From: Halonotius roseus
GTDB lineage: Archaea > Halobacteriota > Halobacteria > Halobacteriales > Haloferacaceae
Direction of reading: 5' to 3'
Length of the DNA: 64,000 nt
NCBI RefSeq assembly: GCF_006861655.1
Contig: NZ_SESI01000001.1
Span: forward strand, 694,328 to 758,327
The notes under the pieces: model-generated
The model's database searches: none
Seen by the model: the letters and a program-made list of their open reading frames with translations, nothing else
Told to the model about the DNA's origin: nothing
Made by a program: the position numbers and the translations under genes
Shown here: in pieces, positions 52,329 to 60,354 of the stretch
Numbering within the stretch: position 1 is the stretch's first letter
Layout: every line of letters begins with the position of its first letter

Positions 52329-53486
52329 TTACTCCGTCTCTTTGTCGGTGACGAGTTCTTCGTCGTCAACGTCAGCCTCGTCGATATCGGGCTCGGGGAT
52401 GTCGGGCTCGCCGACATCGGCTTCGCCGCCGGCGATATCCGTTTCGCCGGATTTGATCTGCTCGGCCTCTTGTTCGAGCTGTTCGATATCCATCTCGGCG
52501 GCCTGATCGATCTCGCCGAGGATCTCGTCGATATCGTCAAGGCCGAGCATCTTGCGCGTCTCGGCGTCGAACTCCTTGCCTTCGAGCCCCTCGCTCTCCT
52601 GGATATCGCTGCCGGTGAGCTGTTTGCCGTAGCGGCCGACCAGCGAGGTGAGTTCCTGCGGCAGGATGAACGTCGAGGACTCGCCTTGGCCGATGCGTTC
52701 GAGCGATTCCATCCCGCGTTCGATGATCGCGCGTTCGCCCATCGCTTCGGCGGACTTGGCGCGCAGGACGGTCGAAATCGCATCACCCTGGGCTTCGAGG
52801 ATCTGGCTTTGTTTTTCACCTTGGGCGCGGATGATGTCGCTCTGTTTGTCACCCTCGGCGGTCTCGACCGCACTCCGGCGTTCACCTTGGGCTTCGAGGA
52901 TCATCGCACGGCGGCGACGCTCGGCGGAGGTCTGTTGCTCCATCGCTTGCTGGACATCCTTCGAGGGGTTGACCTCACGCACCTCGACGCTCTCGACGCG
53001 AATCCCCCACTCGTCGGTGGGTTCGTCGAGCTCTTTGCGGATTTTGCTGTTTATTTCCTGTCGCTTGTTGAGCGTGTCGTCCAGTTCCATATCGCCCAGC
53101 ACGGCCCGCAGCGTCGTCTGGGCGAGGTTGGAGACGGCCTTCTTGTAGTTATCCACTTCGAGGAACGCCTTCTTGGCGTCCATCACCTTGATGTAGACGA
53201 CCGCGTCGGCTGTGACCGGCGAGTTGTCACGGGTGATCGCCTCCTGTCGCGGCACGTCCAGCGTCTGGGTACGCATGTCGAAGGCGTACGTCCGAGAAAC
53301 GAACGGCGGGATGATGTTGAACCCCGGTTCGAGCAGCTTGCGGTACTCGCCGAAGACCGTCAGCGCCTCTTTCTCGTAGGCGTCGACGATCTCGACGGTC
53401 TGCCAGATCGTCACGGCGACGACTGTCAGGAACAACAGCCCGACGGCGAGCGTCGTCAACTGCAGCTGGAGGACGAGTGGATCCAT
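52329..53486 (-). CDS. Stomatin/prohibitin (SPFH) family membrane protein
   Basis: 385 aa. One N-terminal transmembrane helix (about 8-30) and an SPFH domain: EVFGEYRKLL-type opening (LTVFGEYRKLLEPGF), MRTQTLDVPRQEAITRDN, LRAVLGDMELDDTL, RVESVEVREVNP. A long coiled coil (about 185-290) has Ala/Glu/Arg repeats (GERRSAVETAEGDKQSD). The C-terminus is an acidic EADVGEPDIPEPDIDEAD-type repeat region. Scaffolds membrane microdomains. The NfeD gene upstream is the usual partner and is transcribed in the same direction. Confidence 0.94.
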   Translation of the reverse strand: MDPLVLQLQLTTLAVGLLFLTVVAVTIWQTVEIVDAYEKEALTVFGEYRKLLEPGFNIIPPFVSRTYAFDMRTQTLDVPRQEAITRDNSPVTADAVVYIKVMDAKKAFLEVDNYKKAVSNLAQTTLRAVLGDMELDDTLNKRQEINSKIRKELDEPTDEWGIRVESVEVREVNPSKDVQQAMEQQTSAERRRRAMILEAQGERRSAVETAEGDKQSDIIRAQGEKQSQILEAQGDAISTVLRAKSAEAMGERAIIERGMESLERIGQGESSTFILPQELTSLVGRYGKQLTGSDIQESEGLEGKEFDAETRKMLGLDDIDEILGEIDQAAEMDIEQLEQEAEQIKSGETDIAGGEADVGEPDIPEPDIDEADVDDEELVTDKETE

Positions 53487-53548
53487 GACATCACGTTGGT
53501 ATGAGACACCAATAAGCGTTGGCTTCGTGGCCCTATTTCAGCCGTCGG

Positions 53549-54208
53549 CTACCGTTCGTATTCGACATCGCGCTCGGTGTCGCGGTCAGTCTCGTCGGCA
53601 TCACCGTCGATCTCATCGTCGGTGTCGCTAGCAACGCTATCAGCGTGTTGCTCGGCGAACTCGGCGGCCGCAGACTCATCTTGGGCCTCCTCTCGGCCTG
53701 CCGCCAGCTGGCGGTCGATGTCGTCCTCAATCGTCTCTAGGGATTCGACGGTGACGACGTTGCCGCCGCCGGGATCGATCACCATCACATCGCTGCCCTC
53801 AGGGATCTCGCCTTCCATCGATCGCGCGGAGTAGAAGGGGTTGAAACCGCCGCCCTGGAGTTTCACCTCGCCGCCGGCCGGGGTGACCGCCTCGGTGACC
53901 CGGCCGGTCATCCCCTGTAGCGTTTCGGAGTCGCTGGTCTGGGCCTGACCTTTCCCGCCGTAGAGATCGAACTCGTGGTAGACGTAGAAGGCGAGGATGC
54001 CGAACAACAGCACAAACAGCCCGAGCGCGAAGGGGCCGAGAAACGGAAACAGGAGTCCGACGAGCCCGGCCCCAAGCAGCCCGATCCCGACAACGACGAA
54101 GTTCGCACCCGGGGCGAGGGCTTCCGCCAGCGAGAGCAACAGTCCGGCGGTCACCAACAGCAACGGTATCGCCTCCGGGCTGATGAACTCCGTGAGCAGG
54201 ACAACCAT
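53549..54208 (-). CDS. NfeD-family membrane protein
   Basis: 219 aa. Three or four transmembrane helices (about 12-75) lead to the NfeD OB-fold: GMTGRVTEAVTPAGGEVKLQGG, FYSARSMEGEIPEGSDVMVI and GGNVVTVESLE. The C-terminal 60 residues are very acidic. NfeD proteins accompany stomatins as an operon and assist or anchor them; here the stomatin follows by 62 bases. Confidence 0.9.
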   Translation of the reverse strand: MVVLLTEFISPEAIPLLLVTAGLLLSLAEALAPGANFVVVGIGLLGAGLVGLLFPFLGPFALGLFVLLFGILAFYVYHEFDLYGGKGQAQTSDSETLQGMTGRVTEAVTPAGGEVKLQGGGFNPFYSARSMEGEIPEGSDVMVIDPGGGNVVTVESLETIEDDIDRQLAAGREEAQDESAAAEFAEQHADSVASDTDDEIDGDADETDRDTERDVEYER

Positions 54209-54287
54209 ATCACCAATACGTGTTCAACAAAGTTAACCCTTGAACACCGTCACCGCGCTGCCGTACCACCCCAAGGGTCGAAACCGG

Positions 54288-54494
54288 TCACAGCCCGGTC
54301 ACGACGACGCCAACGGTCAACAGCACCCCGAGGGCGACGAAGGTGGCATGCTCCAGGGAGATCGACTCCGGTTCGATCGTCGCCGTCTCGTCGACCACAT
54401 CGGCGACCTCGGGGCCAACGTCGTCGATGCTGTACCGCCACTCGCTGTCGGTGTCGTCTGTCGCGTCGACATCGCTGTCGGCGGAATCGGCCAT
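54288..54494 (-). CDS. Small tail-anchored haloarchaeal protein
   Basis: 68 aa from ATG 54494 (MADSADSDVDATDD). An acidic cytoplasmic part is followed by one C-terminal helix (ATFVALGVLLTVGVVVTGL). The motif EWRYSIDDVGPE is reminiscent of the short DUF7312-type proteins of haloarchaea. Function unknown. Transcribed like its neighbours nfeD and stomatin. Confidence 0.6.
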   Translation of the reverse strand: MADSADSDVDATDDTDSEWRYSIDDVGPEVADVVDETATIEPESISLEHATFVALGVLLTVGVVVTGL

Positions 54495-54653
54495 AGCGGG
54501 ACATCGGGGGCCGGAATAATAAGCCCTCGTCTCCGCCGCGCTAGGAGAGTGGTCGCTGAGAACGAGAGAACGAAGCAAGGACCAGCGTGGCGATAGTGGC
54601 ACTGGTTGGCGTGCAAGATGGAATGCGCGTATCGCTCAGTGCAGGAGAGGGGC

Positions 54654-55043
54654 TTACTCTGGGATAATCGCAACCGCCTCGATCTCAACGAGTAACTGCG
54701 GATCGATGAGGCGATTCACCTCTACCATGCTGGTGGCTGGGCGAATGTCACGAAACATTTCACCGTGGGCCTCACCGATTGCCTCCCACTCATCTATATC
54801 GGTGACGAACAGTCGAGTTCTGACCACGTCCTCAAGTGATCCATCAGTCTCTCGAAGGGCATCTTCGATGTTCTGGAGTGCTTTTTTGGTCTGTTTGTAC
54901 GCGTCGTCTTTGCCAACGATATCACCATCATCGCTAGTCGCCGTCGTCCCAGAAACGTGTACTTGCGAGCCCATTTGAACGGCCCGAGAGTACCCGACTT
55001 TCGACTCCCATTCGGTTCCGGACGAGACTCGTTTCCGTTCCAT
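54654..55043 (-). CDS. RidA/YjgF-family protein lacking the iminase Arg
   Basis: 129 aa chorismate-mutase-like trimer protein. GYSRAVQMGSQVHVSGTT opens the fold, then ALQNIEDALRETDGSLEDVV and the C-terminal RPATSMVEVNRLIDPQLLVEIEAVAI. In true RidA enamine/imine deaminases this strand contains P-A-R-S; here the Arg is Thr. So it probably belongs to another Rid subgroup without that reaction. ATG 55043. Confidence 0.85.
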   Translation of the reverse strand: MERKRVSSGTEWESKVGYSRAVQMGSQVHVSGTTATSDDGDIVGKDDAYKQTKKALQNIEDALRETDGSLEDVVRTRLFVTDIDEWEAIGEAHGEMFRDIRPATSMVEVNRLIDPQLLVEIEAVAIIPE

Positions 55044-55261
55044 AGTTCAGGCTCATAGCCGTCATTGAAAGAATTTCGGCCGATGATACGCACACCTACT
55101 GAGCGGCTAATTCATGTATCTCGGCGCGGAACAAACATCTCCGTCGTGGTGACTACTCTGTATCTCGCACAAATCGATCTCTCCATTTCGATATAGATAC
55201 CATTGATTCGCTGTCTTCAGGAAGAGCCACGACAGAAATCGAGACAGAAACGCCGACGATG

Positions 55262-57013
55262 TTAGCGCGGTGTCGACCGCAGAACGTCGCCATCAAAGAC
55301 GATGCCACGCTCGGCGTCGATGCTGATCGTCTCGCCGTCGTCGATCGAGTCCGGAACGGTTGCGTCGCTAATCATCGGAATCCCCAACTCGCGGGCAACG
55401 ACCGCGGGGTAGCCGGTGAGTCCGCCGCGGCCGTCGATGATGCCGGCGATCTGTGTGACATCGCCGGTGAACTCGCCGTCGAAATCGGCCGCAAGCGAGA
55501 TGATTGCGCCCTCGGGGAGGGTCGAAAGGTCGCCGTCGGTCAGCCGAACCAGCGGCCCCGAGACCCGGCCGCCGGTGATGGACTTGCCGCTGGCGACCTT
55601 CTCGGCGGCGATGTGGACTTTCAGCATGTTGGTCGTGTTGGCCCCTTCGACCTCCGAGAACAGCCCGGAGATGGCGACAACGGTCTCGCCGCTTTGGGCC
55701 GCCCCGGCGTTGATCGCCGCCTGGACGCTGCTTTCGAGGATGGTGTCGGCGTCCTCTTCGTACTGGTGATACTGCGGGGTGACGCCCCACACCAAAGCGA
55801 GTTGGCGACGCACTCGGTGGTTCGGCGTGGTGGCGACAACGGGCACCGGTGGGCGGAACTTCGCGGCCTTGCGGGCGGTGTAGCCGGACTCGCTGGCGGC
55901 GACGATCGCGGCCGCGCCGATATCCCGGGCGAGATAGCGGGCCGACCGCGCCAGCGGCTCGGTGCGGGAGCGATCGCTGGCGGCCGGCACGCGCTGTTCA
56001 ACGGTTTCGGCGTACTCGTCGGTCGATTCGACGCGACTGACGATGTTGGCCATCGTTTCGACAACCCGAACCGGGTGGTCGCCGATGGCGGTCTCCCCGG
56101 AGAGCATGACCGCGTCGGTGCCATCGAGGACGGCGTTGGCAACGTCGGAGGCCTCTGCCCGCGTCGGCCGCCGATTGTTGATCATCGAGTCGAGCATCTC
56201 GGTCGCCGTGATGACCGGCACGCCGTTGTCGACGCATTTCTTGATGATCCGTTTCTGGATCATCGGGATATCCTCAAGCGGGCACTCGACGCCGAGATCG
56301 CCGCGGGCGACCATGACGCCGTCGGCCGCGCTGATGATCGAATCGAGGTTTTCGACCGCACCGGCGCGTTCGATCTTGGCGACAACGGGGATGTCCGCGC
56401 CGAACTCCTCCAGTTTGTCGGCGATGGCGTACACATCCTCGCCGTCGCGGACGAAACTGGCGGCGACGAAATCGGCCTGCTTGTCGGCGGCGAGTTTGAG
56501 CTCCTGTTCGTCGCCCGGGGTGATCAGGTTGATATCGAGATCGACACCCGGGATGTTGACGCCCTTCCGGCTTTTGAGCTTGCCGCCGTTGGCGATCTCG
56601 GCGGTGACTTCCTCGCCGTCAACGTCGGTGATAGTGGCTTCGATCCGGCCGTCGTCCAGCAGGATCCGGTCGCCCTCGCCGACACCCTTGATCGACACCG
56701 AGAGACCGACCCGCTCGGGGGTCGCGGTATCGCCCGGCGCGAAAACGACCTTCGAGCCCGCCTCAAGGGTGACGTGGCCGTCGATCTCGGCAGTTCGTAC
56801 TTCCGGCCCTTTGAGATCGACCATCAGCGCGAGCGAGCGGTCGCTGTCGGCGTCGACCTCCCGTACTCGGTCGATGACTGTCGCCCGGTGATCTGTGGTT
56901 CCGTGGCTGGCGTTGAGCCGCGCGACGGACATCCCGGCCTCGTTGAGCGCACGGATCGTCTCCGTGTCGCTGGAGGCTGGTCCGAGCGTACAGACGATTT
57001 TCGCGTTTCGCAT
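55262..57013 (-). CDS. pyk: Pyruvate kinase with C-terminal PEP-utiliser-like domain
   Basis: 583 aa. Barrel and lid: RNAKIVCTLGPASS, ARLNASHG, LMVDLKGPEVR, MVARGDLGVECP (metal ligands), ATEMLDSM. After the regular C-domain (to about 475) comes the extra domain of bacillar and haloarchaeal enzymes: GGRVSGPLVRL, AADFDGEF, GGLTGYPAVVARELGIP. Its usual TCHAA His is replaced by Tyr here, so it is structural, not phosphoryl-carrying. Converts PEP and ADP to pyruvate and ATP. A strong TATA-like box is 21-32 bases upstream. Confidence 0.96.
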   Translation of the reverse strand: MRNAKIVCTLGPASSDTETIRALNEAGMSVARLNASHGTTDHRATVIDRVREVDADSDRSLALMVDLKGPEVRTAEIDGHVTLEAGSKVVFAPGDTATPERVGLSVSIKGVGEGDRILLDDGRIEATITDVDGEEVTAEIANGGKLKSRKGVNIPGVDLDINLITPGDEQELKLAADKQADFVAASFVRDGEDVYAIADKLEEFGADIPVVAKIERAGAVENLDSIISAADGVMVARGDLGVECPLEDIPMIQKRIIKKCVDNGVPVITATEMLDSMINNRRPTRAEASDVANAVLDGTDAVMLSGETAIGDHPVRVVETMANIVSRVESTDEYAETVEQRVPAASDRSRTEPLARSARYLARDIGAAAIVAASESGYTARKAAKFRPPVPVVATTPNHRVRRQLALVWGVTPQYHQYEEDADTILESSVQAAINAGAAQSGETVVAISGLFSEVEGANTTNMLKVHIAAEKVASGKSITGGRVSGPLVRLTDGDLSTLPEGAIISLAADFDGEFTGDVTQIAGIIDGRGGLTGYPAVVARELGIPMISDATVPDSIDDGETISIDAERGIVFDGDVLRSTPR

Positions 57014-57033
57014 AGCTTCGGCTACAGCCGTCA

Positions 57034-57045
57034 GCTTAAAAAAGC
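57034..57045 (-). promoter_or_regulatory. TATA box of pyk
   Basis: GCTTTTTTAAGC on the minus strand, 21-32 bases before the ATG at 57013. Spacing implies a leaderless or nearly leaderless mRNA, common for haloarchaeal genes. Confidence 0.5.
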
Positions 57046-57113
57046 CCCACGATTGTGTCGCCGGACGGCAGTGTTGTCGACAGTTGTCGGTCTCCAGCCG
57101 CTGGCTGGCTGGA

Positions 57114-57488
57114 TTAGCCCGTTACCGGTTCGTCAAGGGCGTCGTCGATTTCGGCGGTTAGCTCCTCGGTCTCGAAGGGTTTGGTGACATAGCCGTCCGC
57201 GCCGGCCTTGGCGGCCTCCCGCATCTTCTCCTTCTGTGAGACGCTGGTCACCATCACAACCGTTGTTTCCGGGGATCGCTCCTTGATCGCCGAGAGGGCT
57301 TCGATGCCGTTGAGCTTCGGCATCATGATATCCATCGTCAGCAGATCCGGCTCGGTCTCGGCGAACACCTTGATCGCCTCCCGGCCGTTTTCGGCGGTGC
57401 CGACGATCTCAACGTGGTCGTCGATCGTCTCGGAGACGACCGTCCGCTGGAAGGCGGAGTCGTCGACGACGACTGCGCTGGGTGGCAT
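57114..57488 (-). CDS. CheY-like single-domain response regulator
   Basis: 124 aa from ATG 57488 (MPPSAVVVDDSAFQR). Complete receiver: DD pocket (VVVDDSAF), phosphoacceptor Asp in PDLLTMDIMMPKLNG (about residue 53), Thr-Ser in VMVTSVSQ and Lys in GYVTKPFETEEL. No output domain. May act as CheY or as a phosphorelay intermediate. It lies 100 bases from pyk with no kinase adjacent. Confidence 0.92.
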   Translation of the reverse strand: MPPSAVVVDDSAFQRTVVSETIDDHVEIVGTAENGREAIKVFAETEPDLLTMDIMMPKLNGIEALSAIKERSPETTVVMVTSVSQKEKMREAAKAGADGYVTKPFETEELTAEIDDALDEPVTG

Positions 57489-57680
57489 AACCGCCATACG
57501 AAGGGCGAGCACATAATGTGTTGGTCTCGGAGACGTGGGCGTCGGTACTGAACAAGCGACTGTTTGCCTGGTCGACAGAACAGGTGGCTGTTCACTCGGT
57601 CGACGAGAGCAAGCGACAGGGTCGACCGCGACAGCAAAAACGGGTAGCTTCAAGCATCTCCCGCCGCCATCTCAACCCAG

Positions 57681-58382
57681 ATGAAGGTGTTCTCCTCGCG
57701 GACGGATCGATGGCAGACCCTCCTCCTTGTGGTGGCCGTCATCGCCGCGTTCGTCGGCCTCTACGTTGGGGCCCGCCGGTATGCCCCGTTCGTGTTCAAC
57801 GCCCAAGCTCTCCGGACGTGGATCGCAGGATTCGGCATCTTCGCGCCGCTGGTGTTCGTGTTTCTACAGGCCGCCCAGGTCGTCCTCGCGCCGATCCCCG
57901 GACAGGTCGTCGCCCTCGTCGCGGGCTACCTCTTCGGGCCGGTGTACGGCACGATCTACAGCCTGACGGGCGTGCTCATCGGCAGCGCGATCGCCTTTAG
58001 CCTCGCCAAGCGGTACGGGCGGTCGTTCGTCGAGCGCGTGATCGCCAACGACGTGATCGACCGCTTCGACGCCTTTGTCGAGCGCGTCGGCGTTCCCGGC
58101 CTCTTCGCCTTTGTCATCATCCCCGGGCTGCCCGACGACGCGATCTGTTTTCTCAGCGGCCTCACAAAATGGCGGCTCCGAACCTTTCTGGCGGTTATCG
58201 CCGTCGGTCGCCTCCCAGCCTACGTAATTACGGTCTACGCCGGCGGGGAGTTTGCAGGCGGGCGGTTCCGAACGGGGATCGCGCTGATCGCGTTCGTGAT
58301 CGTCGTCTCGGCGGTCGGCTACTACAAACAGGAGGCGGTTCGGGATCTGGTGGCGCGGATCGAGCCGCGGCTGCCGTTTTGA
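57681..58382 (+). CDS. VTT/DedA-family membrane protein (TVP38/TMEM64-like)
   Basis: 233 aa, about six hydrophobic segments. The VTT core has GFGIFAPLVFVFLQAAQVVLAPIPG, GYLFGPVYGTIYSLTGVLIGSAIAF, AKRYGRSFVERVI, and VPGLFAFVIIPGLPDDAICFLSGLT. Family members act as phospholipid scramblases or polyprenyl-phosphate transporters (DedA). It is next to gtrA and a sulfatase-fold gene, read oppositely, so a cell-surface lipid role is possible. Confidence 0.88.
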   Translation: MKVFSSRTDRWQTLLLVVAVIAAFVGLYVGARRYAPFVFNAQALRTWIAGFGIFAPLVFVFLQAAQVVLAPIPGQVVALVAGYLFGPVYGTIYSLTGVLIGSAIAFSLAKRYGRSFVERVIANDVIDRFDAFVERVGVPGLFAFVIIPGLPDDAICFLSGLTKWRLRTFLAVIAVGRLPAYVITVYAGGEFAGGRFRTGIALIAFVIVVSAVGYYKQEAVRDLVARIEPRLPF

Positions 58383-58389
58383 CGCGACC

Positions 58390-58812
58390 CTATCCCCAGG
58401 TCCATTTCGCATCGAAGACATACCGATACAGACCGCTGATGAAGATGGCGACGGCGTTGCCGACGAGATACAGGAGCCCGGCCCACTCAACGAGTGCGTA
58501 CAGAATGGCCAACTGCAGCGGGATCGCCGTCCCGCGAACAACGTTTGTTTTCAGCAGGCCGACGAGATACTCGACCCGGCCGGTGTTCTGGGAGGCTTGA
58601 AACGTCCAGGCGTTGTTGAGCACATATGAGAGGATGATCGTGATCTCGATGGCGATCGTCGCCCCCAGCAGATAGTTCAGCCCGCCGATATCGACAAACA
58701 GCCACAACAGCACCATCTGAATCCCGGCGGTGAACGCGCCGACAGCGACAAACCGTCGGAGCTGGACGGCAAGCGGGCCGGACAGGAGTGCGCGAAGAAA
58801 CGAACGAAGCAC
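58390..58812 (-). CDS. GtrA-family membrane protein
   Basis: 140 aa from GTG 58812, four transmembrane helices: QLRRFVAVGAFTAGIQMVLLWL, AIEITIILSYVLNNAWTF with the N-x-WTF signature, and the last helix followed by YRYVFDAKWTW. Starts directly after the sulfatase-fold gene stops (no gap), so they are co-translated. Probable polyprenyl-phosphate-sugar flippase or anchor; paralogue of the gene at 33.7 kb. Confidence 0.88.
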   Translation of the reverse strand: MLRSFLRALLSGPLAVQLRRFVAVGAFTAGIQMVLLWLFVDIGGLNYLLGATIAIEITIILSYVLNNAWTFQASQNTGRVEYLVGLLKTNVVRGTAIPLQLAILYALVEWAGLLYLVGNAVAIFISGLYRYVFDAKWTWG

Positions 58813-60276
58813 CTATTTGTACCCCAACGCGGCGAGCCGTGTTTCGAGTTCCTCGTCGACAGCGGCGTCGACTGTGTCGTCGTCAGCCGCGGCTGCCAAC
58901 ATCGCGGCATGGTCGGCGGCGATCTCGCCGAACCGGTCGTAAGCCTGCTGTGCCGACGAGGGGAGATCGGTTGATTCCGCGTCGTCGTCGACAACCAGAT
59001 CATCCTGCTGAGTCGGATCGGCCTGGCGATCGTAGAGCTCGCTCGCCCCGGTTGCGGTGTTTTCGATGTAGACCCACCGCTCATCGCGGACGCTGAGCAG
59101 AAGCTCACCCTCATCGAGCGACCGCGGGATCGGCTGGGTCGTGACTGACTCGCCGCGGACAGCAGCCGAGACGACTGGCTCGCCAGCGGGAGGTGTCCCA
59201 TCTCGAACAGGCGGAAGCAGCGACTCACCTGTCCACACCTCAGGGGCGTCGACACCGAAGCAGTCGGCGACCGTCGGCGGGATCGCATCCAGACCGACCG
59301 GCTCCTCGATCCGACGGCCGTCGCTGCCGGGGAGATCGACGAGCAGTGGAACGTGGATCAGCTCGTCGTAGAGCTTGGGGTAGTGGGCAAGATGGCCGTG
59401 TTCCTGAAACTCCTCGCCGTGATCGCCGGCGACGATGACGGCGGTATCGTCGTCGTGACCGGTTGCCGACAGCGTCTCCAGCAGCCGACCGATGCTGGCG
59501 TCGACCTGGGTGACGGCGGCCTGATACAGCATCCGAAGATCGGCCAGGGTCTGGGGGCCGACCTCTAAGCCGAACGCGGTGCGGGCGTGGGCCCGTAGCA
59601 TGCGGTGAGTGCCAACCGTATCGTCAGAGACCGCGCGGATGTATCGAGGGGCGGGGACGTACGGCGTGTGAGGATCCATGTAGTGGATCCACAGAAAAAA
59701 CGGCCGGTCGTCGTCCTCGCGGGCCTCGATGAACTCGGTGGCTCCCTGCTCGATATCGAACATGCGGGAGGTATCGAGAAACGGGCGGTCGTCGCCCTCG
59801 CCGTTGAGCCACGAGCGTACCCGACGCAACGGCGATGTTGCCAGCTGTACCCACGCCTCAAGCGTCGGGTGGGTGGCGAGATACCGGCTGTAGATGCTCG
59901 ATCCGACGCTGGCGACAAACGGTTCAAACTCGTCGAACCCGTCGTCGTACCCCCAATGAGAGGTCAGAAATCCGTTGGCGGCGTTGAAGCCGCCGGTGGC
60001 GATATCGTTGTCGGCGAGCACCCGTGGCAGTGTCGGCGAGTCGGTAACCCCGATCCGGCCGTTGTCAGCGAACACCGGCCGGGAGGCCAGGATCGAGGGA
60101 AACGAAAACGGCGTCCAGTTGCCGGTCGCAAAGGCGTTCTCGAAGACCGTCGCCCGGTCGGCCAGCGACGCCAGCGTCGGCGTCTGGCCGATCTCGCCAT
60201 AGGGGCTGATGGCATCAGCGCGCAGCGAGTCGACCGTGATGAGGACGGTGTTCGACACGTCGGTATCGGAATCCAT
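58813..60276 (-). CDS. Sulfatase-fold (alkaline phosphatase superfamily) enzyme
   Basis: 487 aa from ATG 60276 (MDSDTDVSNTVLITVD). LITVDSLRADAISPYG supplies metal ligands and PFFLWIHYMDPHTPYVPA the His/Asp pair; IVAGDHGEEFQEHGHLAHYPKLYDELIHVPLLV is the second metal site. The nucleophile region reads NWTPFSFPSI, so Thr takes the place of the Cys/Ser converted to formylglycine. It is therefore more likely a phosphatase or phospho-group transferase than a true sulfatase. Linked to GtrA, suggesting surface-glycan work. No signal peptide. Confidence 0.88.
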   Translation of the reverse strand: MDSDTDVSNTVLITVDSLRADAISPYGEIGQTPTLASLADRATVFENAFATGNWTPFSFPSILASRPVFADNGRIGVTDSPTLPRVLADNDIATGGFNAANGFLTSHWGYDDGFDEFEPFVASVGSSIYSRYLATHPTLEAWVQLATSPLRRVRSWLNGEGDDRPFLDTSRMFDIEQGATEFIEAREDDDRPFFLWIHYMDPHTPYVPAPRYIRAVSDDTVGTHRMLRAHARTAFGLEVGPQTLADLRMLYQAAVTQVDASIGRLLETLSATGHDDDTAVIVAGDHGEEFQEHGHLAHYPKLYDELIHVPLLVDLPGSDGRRIEEPVGLDAIPPTVADCFGVDAPEVWTGESLLPPVRDGTPPAGEPVVSAAVRGESVTTQPIPRSLDEGELLLSVRDERWVYIENTATGASELYDRQADPTQQDDLVVDDDAESTDLPSSAQQAYDRFGEIAADHAAMLAAAADDDTVDAAVDEELETRLAALGYK

Positions 60277-60354
60277 GGGATGGCGGCGGCTATATAGCCG
60301 TCCCACGGGCCACCGCTATGAAAAGCCTACTATTGCGTTGCTGCCGCACGGACG

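Noticed and set aside
55259-57187. Open frame of 642 codons on the plus strand across pyk
   Set aside because: Antisense shadow of pyruvate kinase with no recognisable domain.
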